Part shown: positions 1 to 8,237 of the stretch, piece by piece
Layout of the letters: every line of letters begins with the position of its first letter
Numbering within the stretch: the first letter of the stretch is position 1
Assembly (NCBI RefSeq): GCF_001263205.1
Contig: NZ_CP012333.1
Location: 496,001 to 560,000, forward strand
Length of the DNA: 64,000 nt
Source of the DNA: Labilithrix luteola
Lineage (GTDB): Bacteria; Myxococcota_A; Polyangia; Polyangiales; Polyangiaceae
Reading direction: 5' to 3'
Made by a program: the position numbers and the translations under genes
The notes under the pieces: model-generated
Told to the model about the DNA's origin: nothing
What the model saw: only the letters and a program-made list of their open reading frames with translations
Database searches by the model: none

Positions 1-1
1 C

Positions 2-523
2 GTCGCGAATTCCGCAGCTCCATATCCCATCGAGCTGGCGCTCGAAGGCGTCACCACCTTCAGCTCGAGCGAATCGCATGCGTGCGCCATCGTTCAGGGC
101 CAGGTCGAGTGCTGGACGCACGGCACCCCCAACGTCTACATCTGCGACGGGACGGGCGCGAACACGACAGCCAAGCTGCCGACCCTCGCCAAGACAAGGG
201 GAAACGCGTCTCCGCGCGAGCTCGCGCTCGGCCTCAACACGACCGGAACGTGCGTCCGCATGAGCGACGGCACCGTCCAGTGCTGTGGCGACAACGTCAA
301 CGGAGGTCTCGCAACGGGCGACACGCAATTGTCGATGATCTTCACCGAAGCGAAGGCGCTCGAAGGCCATGTGGTTCAGATCGCGGCGACCGACAATTCG
401 AAATGCGCGCTCTTGAAGACAGGTGATGTGAAGTGCTGGGGCAGCAACACGCGCGGCGAGCTGGGACAAGGCACGACCGACTCCGATCCGCACCCCGTAC
501 CGCTTACGGTGAAGTTGCCATGA
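2..523 (+). CDS. RCC1-repeat propeller protein, C-terminal part
   Basis: The gene enters from the left edge with no start in the window, and about 173 C-terminal residues are visible. RCC1-type blades are seen as VRMSDGTVQCCGDN and CALLKTGDVKCWGSN followed by RGELGQGT, the usual bacterial RCC1_2 pattern of a Cys, a short strand and C-W-G-x-N. The C-terminus closely resembles that of the RCC1 lipoprotein at 6904-8226: both have VRMSDGT, an EAK-x-GH segment and a final LGQGTTD-D motif. It is probably an exported lipoprotein like that paralogue, although its signal peptide lies outside the window. The stop overlaps the start of the next gene as ATGA, so the two are probably translationally coupled. 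The binding partner is unknown. Confidence 0.85.
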   Translation, partial: VANSAAPYPIELALEGVTTFSSSESHACAIVQGQVECWTHGTPNVYICDGTGANTTAKLPTLAKTRGNASPRELALGLNTTGTCVRMSDGTVQCCGDNVNGGLATGDTQLSMIFTEAKALEGHVVQIAATDNSKCALLKTGDVKCWGSNTRGELGQGTTDSDPHPVPLTVKLP

Positions 524-2382
524 AACGAAACTCGGTACGCAGGGCCGCCCCCCTCGTCTTCCTCGGTCTCCTGGCGCTCGCGTTCCACGGCCAAGGCTGC
601 GGCGGAGACCGAGGTAGTTTTGGCGAGGCACCGCCGCTCTTGATCGCCGGCGACGGTGGCGAAGGTGGCGTCGACATCGATGCATCCTGCACCAGCAGTC
701 TCTATTGCTCACGCGATCTGAAGACTGTCTATCGAGGATGCGGCGGCGGCCAAACGGGCGAGATCGTCGAAACCTGCGAGGCCGGTAAGGGTTGCGGTGA
801 CGGACACTGTGTCGATGCGTGCTTGGCGGCCGAGGTCTCCAAGGGCTCGACCGGGTGCGCATTCTACGCCGTCGCGCCGGACGACCTCGTCGGTGCTTGC
901 TACGCCGCACTCGTCGCAAACACCTGGGATCAACCGGCCACGCTCACGGGCGAATGGGACGGCAAACCCCTCGATATCAGCCAGTCCATCTATGACGTGA
1001 AGAAGAACGCCGACGGAACGGAGACGTATACACGCATCGACGGCCCGCTGGCGCCGGGTCAGATGGGGGTCGTCTTCCTGGCCCAATCGTCTGTCGATAC
1101 GCAGACCCCTTGCCCGGCAGGCGTGAAGAGCGCTCTCGACGGGCCGGTGACGAAGAAGGGAACATCCATCAATCGCGGATTCCGAATTGCCTCCAGTGTC
1201 CCCGTCAGCGCCTATGCCATCTTCCCGTACGGCGGCGCTCGAGGGCATTACCCGACAGCCACACTGCTCTTGCCCATCTCGTCGTGGGAGACGAGCTACG
1301 TCGCCGTGAGCCCGACGCGCGTCGAGGTCGCGGACTGGGAGCCAACCCGAGAGGGCTCCGAAGGCACGGACATGATCAAGATGGCCGGACCTCGGTATGT
1401 GCAAATCGTCGCGGCCGAGAACGACACGACGGTTTCGATGAAGCCCATTGCCGATGTTGCCGATGGCCAAGGTGTCGTGGGCGTCGCGGCGGGCCGTACG
1501 AAGTCATGGACGCTGCAGCGAGGCCAGGTCCTCCAGCTCGCGCAGAACGATGACCTGACGGGCACCATCGTGAACGCCGACAAGCCCGTCGGTCTCTTCG
1601 GCGGCGCCTATTGCTCCTTCGTGCCCTCGACATGGTGGGCTTGCGATCTCATGCAACAGCAGATTCCTCCGCCCTCGCAATGGGGACACGAATACGCGGT
1701 CGCTCCGTTCCGCCCTCGCTGGAGCCTCGACGCGAAGGACGACGTGCACTCGAGGCCAGAGAGTGCCTTCTACACCGTCGTCGGGGCGGTGGACGGCACG
1801 ACGCTCACGTACGACCCTTCGCCTCCCGGCTTCGCGCCGACTACGCTCGCGGCAGGGCAACGAGCGACGTTCGAGACGAGCACGGTCTTCACCGTGCGCT
1901 CCCAAGACGAACAGCACCCGTTCTTCGTCGGCTCCTTCATGCCGAGCGCGGACTATCGCGGCGGACACACGGGTGCGGTGCCTGGCGATCCCGAGTTCGT
2001 CAACGTGGTTGCGACGGATCAGTACCTGGACCGCTACGTCTTCTTCACCGACTTCACGTTTGCCCAGACGACGCTGACCGTCGTACGTCGAAAGACAGCG
2101 AGCGGCTTTGCACCGGTGAACCTCGATTGCGCCGGGGAGATCTCGGATTTCCGCCCCATCGGCACGTCCGGCGAATACGAGTACGCGTGGCTGCTCCTCA
2201 CGTCGTCGTATATCGGCCAGTCGTTCGGCGCCAGCACGTGTGGCTACGGTCGCCACGAGATCACGAGCAGCGGGCCGTTCGAGGTGACCGTCTGGGGCAC
2301 CGATTACTACGCTAGCTACGGTTACCCGGGCGGAACGGGGCTGCGTCCCATCAGCCCCGTCAAGCCAAGCGTCGTGAACTGA
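520..2382 (+). CDS. IgGFc-binding-like lipoprotein
   Basis: This 620-residue exported protein belongs to the IgGFc-binding protein family that is common in myxobacteria. The ATG at 520 is chosen because it overlaps the upstream stop (ATGA) and gives a signal peptide ending in a Cys within HGQGCGG. A Cys-rich stretch follows (residues about 35-80, with SLYCSRDLKTVYRGC and GCGDGHCVDAC). Then comes the family core, with a FPYGG-x6-YPTATLLLP strand pair, a VGLFGG motif, a QQQIPPPSQWGHEY block and a VATDQYLDRYVFFTDFTF block near the C-terminus. The family name comes from animal mucin-like proteins; bacterial members are probably surface or adhesion proteins, and antibody binding is not implied. 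A paralogue lies at 5046-6884, and in both places the gene follows an RCC1 gene. Confidence 0.88.
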   Translation: MKRNSVRRAAPLVFLGLLALAFHGQGCGGDRGSFGEAPPLLIAGDGGEGGVDIDASCTSSLYCSRDLKTVYRGCGGGQTGEIVETCEAGKGCGDGHCVDACLAAEVSKGSTGCAFYAVAPDDLVGACYAALVANTWDQPATLTGEWDGKPLDISQSIYDVKKNADGTETYTRIDGPLAPGQMGVVFLAQSSVDTQTPCPAGVKSALDGPVTKKGTSINRGFRIASSVPVSAYAIFPYGGARGHYPTATLLLPISSWETSYVAVSPTRVEVADWEPTREGSEGTDMIKMAGPRYVQIVAAENDTTVSMKPIADVADGQGVVGVAAGRTKSWTLQRGQVLQLAQNDDLTGTIVNADKPVGLFGGAYCSFVPSTWWACDLMQQQIPPPSQWGHEYAVAPFRPRWSLDAKDDVHSRPESAFYTVVGAVDGTTLTYDPSPPGFAPTTLAAGQRATFETSTVFTVRSQDEQHPFFVGSFMPSADYRGGHTGAVPGDPEFVNVVATDQYLDRYVFFTDFTFAQTTLTVVRRKTASGFAPVNLDCAGEISDFRPIGTSGEYEYAWLLLTSSYIGQSFGASTCGYGRHEITSSGPFEVTVWGTDYYASYGYPGGTGLRPISPVKPSVVN

Positions 2383-2386
2383 GGCG

Positions 2387-2422
2387 GGCTCCCGGGCGCC
2401 GAACGATCGGCGCCCGGGAGCC
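2387..2422. terminator. Perfect 14-bp hairpin between convergent genes
   Basis: GGCTCCCGGGCGCC (2387-2400) and GGCGCCCGGGAGCC (2409-2422) are perfect inverted repeats around an 8-base loop. The hairpin starts five bases after the stop of the plus-strand gene and ends 15 bases before the end of the minus-strand gene at 2437. It probably works as a two-way terminator for the converging transcripts. There is no clear T-tract on either side, which is usual in GC-rich myxobacteria. Confidence 0.75.
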
Positions 2423-2436
2423 TTCACGCGTGCCGT

Positions 2437-3333
2437 CTACTTGCAGGTGCCGTTGTCGCAGTTGCCGTTCGGACCGCAATCCTTGTCGCGAACGCATTGC
2501 ACGCAGGTGCGAACGTCGTGCTGCGTATCGCAGAGCGGGGTCGGCGCCGCGCAATCGGTATCGGACAAACAGGCAACGCAGCGGCCCCGCGGTCCGCAGA
2601 CCTTCGTCGAGGTCCCCGCGCAGTCTGCATTGGTCAAACATTGAACGCACGACGACGTCCCGGCGTTGCACTTCGACGCGGTTGCCGGGCACTGGCTGTC
2701 GTTGGTACAGCCCGCGCGGCACTTGAAATCTTCGGGGTCGCAAATCGGAGCGGACGTCCCGCAGTCGGCGTTCGAAGTGCACTGGACGCAGGTGTGCTTC
2801 GACGCGAGGCATCGAGGCGCCGTGGCCCCGCAATCGGTGTTGGACTCGCACTGCACGCACTTCTGCGAGGTCGGATCGCAAAGCGGTGCCGTCGCCGGGC
2901 AGTCAGTATTCGTATTGCAGCCGACGCACGTGCCATTGGCCGTGTTGCAGAGTTGCGCGTTCTTCGGACAGTCCGCGTTGGTCTTGCACGCAACGTGGCA
3001 TTGCCGGTCGCCTGGGAAGCACGCCGGCGCGGCCGCCCCACAATCCGTGTTCGAGCGACAGCCACCACACCTCCCGCTGACGCAGAGAGGTGCCGAGGCT
3101 GGGCACTGGCTATCGGCCGTGCATTCGACGCATCCGAGCGTCGCATCGCACTGCTGGTTCCCACATTGGTTGGTGCCGTTGACGCCACACAGAGCGCTCC
3201 CGCCGCCCGGTCCGCCCTTCGCGCCGGTCGTGTTCTCGCTCGACGAATCGTCCGAGCTTCCACACGCCACGACGATGGCGGCCGTCAGAACCACGAACGA
3301 CAATCCCCTCAAGCTCAAGTCAACGCTTCGCAT
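2437..3333 (-). CDS. Cys-rich repeat lipoprotein (ten DC-x-APLC units)
   Basis: This 298-residue protein begins with a basic n-region and hydrophobic core ending in VVACGSS, a lipobox with Cys near residue 25. A Ser/Asn/Gly linker follows, and then about ten repeats of the form CxSNTDCGATAPLC (for example NTDCPATAPLC, NADCGTSAPIC, DSQCPATASKC). The even Cys spacing suggests disulfide-bonded modules of the short Cys-rich type often seen in myxobacterial surface proteins. No catalytic motif is visible. It converges on the IgGFc-like gene, with a hairpin between. About 195 bases separate it from selO upstream, so it may have its own promoter or be the last gene of the minus-strand run. The function is unknown; an adhesive or structural surface role is inferred. 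Confidence 0.82.
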   Translation of the reverse strand: MRSVDLSLRGLSFVVLTAAIVVACGSSDDSSSENTTGAKGGPGGGSALCGVNGTNQCGNQQCDATLGCVECTADSQCPASAPLCVSGRCGGCRSNTDCGAAAPACFPGDRQCHVACKTNADCPKNAQLCNTANGTCVGCNTNTDCPATAPLCDPTSQKCVQCESNTDCGATAPRCLASKHTCVQCTSNADCGTSAPICDPEDFKCRAGCTNDSQCPATASKCNAGTSSCVQCLTNADCAGTSTKVCGPRGRCVACLSDTDCAAPTPLCDTQHDVRTCVQCVRDKDCGPNGNCDNGTCK

Positions 3334-3528
3334 GCATCCTCCTCGGTCGGCTGACGCGCGAGCGTCGCCTTCGCTTCTCAGAAGGAGGCTAACCGAGGAA
3401 CGAGCGAACGACGCCGCGCCACCCCAATTTCGGTGTGCGCCCGTGGGCCTGACTGCGTCACCTGCTCGCCCTCACCCCGACAAAGCGAGTGACCTGGTCG
3501 CCTTCGGGGCCACCCTGGTCAGCCGAGT

Positions 3529-5007
3529 TCACGTTCCGCAGAACGTTCGCTCGACGCGCTCTTCCGGCAGCGGAGGCTCACGAAGCGACTCGAATTCCGG
3601 CTGATCGTCGAACGGCCGCGCCAGCACGCGCACCAGCGTCTCGAACGGCGCGAAGTCGTCGCGCTCGACGGCAGCACGAATCATTTCTTCGACGCGGTGG
3701 TTACGCGGAATGAACGCCGGATTCACTTGGCGCATGGCCTCGGCACGCGCGACGGGTTCGGCGACTTCTTTGGCGAGTCTCTGCCGCCAGCGCTCGGCCC
3801 ATTCGAGGAACGCGCCCGGGTCCGCGAACATCCTGCCGATGCGCGCGTCGGCATCGGACGATTGCGCCGAGTCGCACAGCCTCCGGAAGAAGAGCGTGTA
3901 GTCGACGGAGCTCGCAGCCATTCGTTCGAGCAGATCGGAGGCGAGCTGCATGTCGCCCTCTTCTTCCCGAACCAGACCGAGCTTCGCCCGCAGCACACGC
4001 GCGTGCGCCTGCTCGAACAGCGCGACGAAGCCGTTGAGCCGTTCGGTTGCGAGCTCCACGGCCTTCTCTTCTTCTTCGGCGAGCAGGGGGAGAATCGCTT
4101 CGGCGAGGCGCGTCAGGTTCCATTGCGCGATGCGCGGCTGATTCGCGAACGCGTATCGACCTCCGCGATCGATCGAGCTGAACTTCTTCCGCGGATCGTA
4201 TTCGTCGAGAAACGCACACGGTCCGTAGTCGATAGTCTCGCCGGAGATGGATGTATTGTCCGTGTTCATCACGCCGTGGATGAACCCCACGCCGAGCCAG
4301 CGCGCCACGAGCTCCGCCTGGGCGCGAATGACGCGTTCGAGCAACGCGAGCGCATCGTTCCCGGTGCCGGCTTGCTCCGGATAGTGCCTCGCCAGGGCGT
4401 ACGACGTCAGCGTCTCGAGCGCCTTGCGATCGTCACGCGCCGCGAAGAACTCGAACGTGCCCACGCGGAGGTGGCTCGAGGCGACGCGCGTGAGCACCGC
4501 GCCTGGCAACATCACCTCGCGCGCAACGTGCTCTCCGGTGACGACGGCCGCGAGCGCGCGGGTCGTGGGGATACCGAGCGCCGCCATCGCCTCGCTCACC
4601 ACGTACTCGCGCAAGACGGGGCCCAGCGCCGCTCGCCCATCGCCTCCTCGCGAGAACGGCGTGCGCCCTGCCCCCTTGAGCTGGATGTCGCGGCGAACAC
4701 CGTCTTTGCCGATGACCTCGCCGAGGAGGATGGCTCGACCGTCGCCGAGCTGGGGAACGAAGTGACCGAACTGATGACCGGCGTAGGCCAGCGCGACGGG
4801 CTCGGCTCCTTCGGGAACGGCATTGCCCGAGAGCCACGCCACGCCTTCCGGGCTCGCCAACCGATCGGCATCGATGCCGAGGAGCTCGGCAAGGCCGCGG
4901 TTGACCTTGACGAGCTTCGGGGCCTGCACGCTCGTGGGGGCGATGCGTGCGTGGAAATGACCAGGCAGCCGAGCGTACGAGTTGTCGAAGGAGAAGGCGT
5001 TCGTCAC
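3529..5007 (-). CDS. selO: Protein adenylyltransferase SelO (YdiU family)
   Basis: This 492-residue, full-length member of the SelO pseudokinase family transfers AMP from ATP to Ser, Thr or Tyr of target proteins. Family signatures are AGHQFGHFVPQLGDGRA (about 76-92), the LKGAGRTPFSR nucleotide-binding segment with Lys111, and VGFIHGVMNTDNTSISG (240-256) carrying the Asp-Asn metal ligands (Asp250, Asn251), followed by IDYGPCAFLDEYDP. The C-terminus reads FCGT, so a Cys occupies the place of the selenocysteine of eukaryotic SelO, comparable to CSS in E. coli. SelO has been linked to oxidative-stress responses. The gene starts 38 bases downstream of the IgGFc-like gene on the same strand and may be the distal gene of that run. 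Confidence 0.95.
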   Translation of the reverse strand: MTNAFSFDNSYARLPGHFHARIAPTSVQAPKLVKVNRGLAELLGIDADRLASPEGVAWLSGNAVPEGAEPVALAYAGHQFGHFVPQLGDGRAILLGEVIGKDGVRRDIQLKGAGRTPFSRGGDGRAALGPVLREYVVSEAMAALGIPTTRALAAVVTGEHVAREVMLPGAVLTRVASSHLRVGTFEFFAARDDRKALETLTSYALARHYPEQAGTGNDALALLERVIRAQAELVARWLGVGFIHGVMNTDNTSISGETIDYGPCAFLDEYDPRKKFSSIDRGGRYAFANQPRIAQWNLTRLAEAILPLLAEEEEKAVELATERLNGFVALFEQAHARVLRAKLGLVREEEGDMQLASDLLERMAASSVDYTLFFRRLCDSAQSSDADARIGRMFADPGAFLEWAERWRQRLAKEVAEPVARAEAMRQVNPAFIPRNHRVEEMIRAAVERDDFAPFETLVRVLARPFDDQPEFESLREPPLPEERVERTFCGT

Positions 5008-5045
5008 ACGCCTCTCTTAGCACCGAGCCCCCGAAATGGCGGCGG

Positions 5046-6884
5046 TCAGTGAATGCCGACGTCGACCGTCGTGAGCGGGCGACTCCCCTGGCCGCCCGCA
5101 TAGCCGTAGCTTGCGCAGTAGCCGGTGCCCCAGACCGAGAGCGTGAACGGGCCGTCGCTCTTGGCCTCGTGACGCCCGGCCCGACACGTCCCGCTCGCCG
5201 CCGCGAAGCCCTTGGTCAGGTCGACCCATGCGAACTCGTATTCGCCCTTCGAACCGAGGGGCTGGAAGTTCTTGATTTCGCCCACGCAGTCGAGCTCGAC
5301 AGGCAAGAACGCACCGTTCGTCTTTCGTCGCACGACGGTCAGCGTCGTGTCCGGGAACGTGAAGTCGGCGAAGAAGACGTAGTGGTCGAGGTACTGGTCC
5401 GTGGGAACCACGTTGACGAAGTCCGGATCACCGTTGGTCACGCCGACGCCGTTCGGTCCGGTGAGGTACTGGGCGCCCGTCATCATCACCGAGGCGTAGA
5501 TCGGGTGGTCGGCGTCTTGACTGCGAACGACGACGGTCTGGTCCGTCAAGAAGCTCACGACCTCCCCCGCCTGGAGCGTGTCCGGGGCCGCGGCCGGCTT
5601 CTGGGGATCGTACGTCAGCACCGTGCCGGAGACGGCACCGACGAGGCGATAGGGAACGTTCTCGCGCTGGTCGACCTGCGGCGTCGAGAGCCGACCGTGA
5701 TAGGGCACGAGCGCATATTCGTTCCCCCACTGCGAAATAGGCGGGATTTGCTGCTGGAGATCGTCGCACGCCTGGATGTCGTTGTCCGGGACGTACGTGC
5801 AGCGAGAGCCGCCGAAGAGCCCAATCGGCTTGTCCGCTTCGATGGGGCTGCCGGTGAGCTCGACGGGTTGCGTGATCTGCAGAACCTGACCGCGCGACAA
5901 CTTCCAGCTCACGACCTGGCCCGCGGCGGCGCCTTTGACGTCGCCCGTATCGGGGATGTCCGCGGTGGGCTTCATGCGAATGGTGGTGTCGTCGGAGGCC
6001 GCGACGATCTGCAACGTCGGATAGCCGAGGAGGGTCGCCCCCGAGCGTCGCGCGGGCCACCCGTTGATCGCCATGTAGCGCTCGTCCCACGCCGAGGTCG
6101 GGAGCAGCAGGGTCGCCGTGGGATAGAACGTATCCGCGCCGCCATACGGATAAATCGAATAGGCGCTCACGGGGGCGTCGGTCGTGATCGAAAACGCCTT
6201 CGTGATCGTCGTACCGTGGCCGATCGGATCGGCGTTCAGAGCTCCGACGACGCCCTCGGGGCAGCGCGAGAAATCCTGGACCCAACCGAGCTTCGGCGGT
6301 GCCGGACGGATCTCGGAGAGGAACACGAGGGCGACCTGTCCGGGCGGGAGCGGGCCGTCGAGCTTCGTATAGGTGGTGACGGAGCCCGCTTGCTCGGCGG
6401 TGAAGATGGATTGGGAGAGATCGAGAGTATCGGTGCCGTAATGGGCAGTCACCGTCACCGGACGATCCCACGTGTTGGCGACCATCGCCGCGAAGCAAGA
6501 GCCCGCGGTGTGTCCCGGCTCGTCGGGAGGCAGCGTCCAGAAGGAGCAACCCGCCGAGCCCTTGGACACCTCCGCCGCGGTGCAGGCATCGACGCACGCC
6601 CCGTTCGCGCAGCCCTCGTCGGGGCCACACTCGCGAATCACTTCGCCCGAGCATCCGTCGACGACCTTCTTGAGATCGCGCGAGCATCGAAGCCCCTCGC
6701 ACGAGGGAATTGCGTCCGGCGCTGCCGCCTCGACGGGAAGCAGCGCAGCGTCCGACTCTTCGGCGAACGTGCGATCCGAGCTGCCGCACGCGGCCGAACC
6801 GAGCACGAGCGCCGCGACGGAGCCGAGCGCCGCCACGAAGATGCGCAAAGCGGGACGAGTCGGCTTCGGCGATTGGTGATTCAC
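5046..6884 (-). CDS. IgGFc-binding-like lipoprotein, second copy
   Basis: This 612-residue paralogue of the protein at 520-2382 has the same domain order: signal peptide ending in GSAACGSS, a Cys-rich segment (GLRCSRDLKKVVDGC and GCANGACVDACTAAEVSKGS), then the IgGFc-binding-like core with IYPYGGADTFYPTATLLLP, IGLFGGSRC, QQQIPPISQWGNEY and VPTDQYLDHYVFFADFTF. The GTG at 6884 is preferred because it has an excellent GGAGGAG ribosome site six bases upstream and gives a normal lipoprotein signal. The RCC1 gene ends only 19 bases upstream, so the two form an RCC1 then IgGFc-like pair, mirroring the pair at the left edge. selO follows after 38 bases. Surface attachment is inferred; the ligand is unknown. 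Confidence 0.88.
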   Translation of the reverse strand: MNHQSPKPTRPALRIFVAALGSVAALVLGSAACGSSDRTFAEESDAALLPVEAAAPDAIPSCEGLRCSRDLKKVVDGCSGEVIRECGPDEGCANGACVDACTAAEVSKGSAGCSFWTLPPDEPGHTAGSCFAAMVANTWDRPVTVTAHYGTDTLDLSQSIFTAEQAGSVTTYTKLDGPLPPGQVALVFLSEIRPAPPKLGWVQDFSRCPEGVVGALNADPIGHGTTITKAFSITTDAPVSAYSIYPYGGADTFYPTATLLLPTSAWDERYMAINGWPARRSGATLLGYPTLQIVAASDDTTIRMKPTADIPDTGDVKGAAAGQVVSWKLSRGQVLQITQPVELTGSPIEADKPIGLFGGSRCTYVPDNDIQACDDLQQQIPPISQWGNEYALVPYHGRLSTPQVDQRENVPYRLVGAVSGTVLTYDPQKPAAAPDTLQAGEVVSFLTDQTVVVRSQDADHPIYASVMMTGAQYLTGPNGVGVTNGDPDFVNVVPTDQYLDHYVFFADFTFPDTTLTVVRRKTNGAFLPVELDCVGEIKNFQPLGSKGEYEFAWVDLTKGFAAASGTCRAGRHEAKSDGPFTLSVWGTGYCASYGYAGGQGSRPLTTVDVGIH

Positions 6885-6903
6885 GGCGCTCCTCCTCGAT
6901 TTC

Positions 6904-8226
6904 CTATTCGAACGAAACCCGGACTGCCGACGCGTGTCGGTCGGTGTCCGTGGTGCCCTGACCGAGCTGCCCCCAATCGTTGGCACCCCAGCACTGCACG
7001 GATCCTCCCTGTTCGAGGACGCACACGCTCGAGTCGCCGGACGCGACTGACACGGCATGACCGGTGAACCCCTTGGCTTCGACGAGCAACCAGGAAGCCG
7101 CGGCCCCGGCATCCGCCTCGCCCGTGCCGAGCATGCCGTTCGTATCGCTTCCGCACCCCTGGATCGTTCCGTCACTCATGCGGACGAACGTGTTCTGTCC
7201 ACTGACGGAGACCTGCTGCGCGTGCGCGAAGCCGTGCGTTCGAATCTCGAGCGGACTGAGAATGGCGTCGGCCACGCCCGAGCAGGACTGAAGTCCGTTC
7301 TGTCCCCAGCAGTAGAGGCGACCGTCCGCCACCATGCAGACATGCGACCCGTTTCCTACGCCGTTGCCGACGTTGACGAAACCGGGGAGCGGAAGGGGAA
7401 TGGGCCCGGGATACGTGACCATGGCCGTGCCTGAACCCCAGGTGAGGAGCTCGCCTTGCTCGGTCACTGCGAAGGCGACGCCGATACCGCCGAACGCATT
7501 GACGACCTTGGCTCCGCCGAGGTTGACCTGCCCCGGCCCGACCACGTACTCGGTCACGTCCGGACGACCGAGCGTGTCCGTCCTGCTGCCCCACGACCAG
7601 AGCTCTCCCGAATCCTTGATGGCCAATACGGTATCCCCACCAACGATCCGAACGTGCGCGACGTTCGATATCGGAATCGTCGTCGGACCGTGTGGAGCGA
7701 AGTCGGTCGAAGGCGGGTCGAGGACGATGGCCCCCTGAAAGTTACCGCCGAAGCACTTCACGCTACCTTCGCCGAACCGTGCGCACGTGGTGTTGCCCTG
7801 CGCGGACAGCTCGGCGACGTTCGACAGCTTCATGTCGAGCGGGCTGTTCTGGGAGGCGTGCCAGTTGCCGCCCGCGTCGTAGTCGCCCATTTGAGGAGCG
7901 GCCGCTCCCCAGCAGCGGACGGTATGGTCGGAGAGCAGCGCGCAGTAGTGGGCGCCGCCAGCGACGAGCTGCACGACGCACGGCGTGGCCGCACACTGCA
8001 CAGGCTCGGACGCGGCGTCGAAATGCGGGGCCGCGTCCGTGATCGCGGCGTCCGCATCGGGGGCCGGGCCCGCTTCTGGAGGGAGACTCGGCCCCGCATC
8101 GGGCGCAGGTGAGCCGTCCGCTTCGAAGTTTTCCCGCGTTTGATCGCTGCTGCTGCACGCGAAGACGCCGAGCGCGCCGAGCAGAGGCGCGGCGCCAAGA
8201 ACGAACCATCGGAGAGGGCGTTTCAT
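6904..8226 (-). CDS. RCC1-repeat seven-bladed propeller lipoprotein
   Basis: This 440-residue lipoprotein has the signal MKRPLRWFVLGAAPLLGALG, a lipobox FACSSS and a Pro/Ala/Asp-rich linker to about residue 75. Seven RCC1-like blades follow, recognisable as HYCALLSDHTVRCWG, CARFGEGSVKCFGGN, AIKDSGELWSWGS, AVTEQGELLTWGS, CMVADGRLYCWGQN, VRMSDGTIQGCGSD and CVLEQGGSVQCWGAN. Seven is the normal count for an RCC1 propeller. The ATG at 8226 has an AGGA site; a GTG at 8241 overlapping the upstream stop (GTGA) is a possible alternative and would add five residues. It is tightly packed between a WGS-NDVW propeller gene and an IgGFc-like gene. Its C-terminus is very similar to that of the partial protein at the left edge. 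Confidence 0.88.
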   Translation of the reverse strand: MKRPLRWFVLGAAPLLGALGVFACSSSDQTRENFEADGSPAPDAGPSLPPEAGPAPDADAAITDAAPHFDAASEPVQCAATPCVVQLVAGGAHYCALLSDHTVRCWGAAAPQMGDYDAGGNWHASQNSPLDMKLSNVAELSAQGNTTCARFGEGSVKCFGGNFQGAIVLDPPSTDFAPHGPTTIPISNVAHVRIVGGDTVLAIKDSGELWSWGSRTDTLGRPDVTEYVVGPGQVNLGGAKVVNAFGGIGVAFAVTEQGELLTWGSGTAMVTYPGPIPLPLPGFVNVGNGVGNGSHVCMVADGRLYCWGQNGLQSCSGVADAILSPLEIRTHGFAHAQQVSVSGQNTFVRMSDGTIQGCGSDTNGMLGTGEADAGAAASWLLVEAKGFTGHAVSVASGDSSVCVLEQGGSVQCWGANDWGQLGQGTTDTDRHASAVRVSFE

Positions 8227-8237
8227 GACGGAGTTCC

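Noticed and set aside
3697..5052. Long plus-strand open frame opposite selO
   Set aside because: selO is a full-length known family on the minus strand; the frame is Arg/Glu-rich nonsense caused by high third-position GC.
4947..7067. Plus-strand frame of about 700 codons opposite the IgGFc-like gene
   Set aside because: The minus strand carries clear family motifs and ribosome sites; the plus frame is a shadow rich in Arg and Val with no domain.
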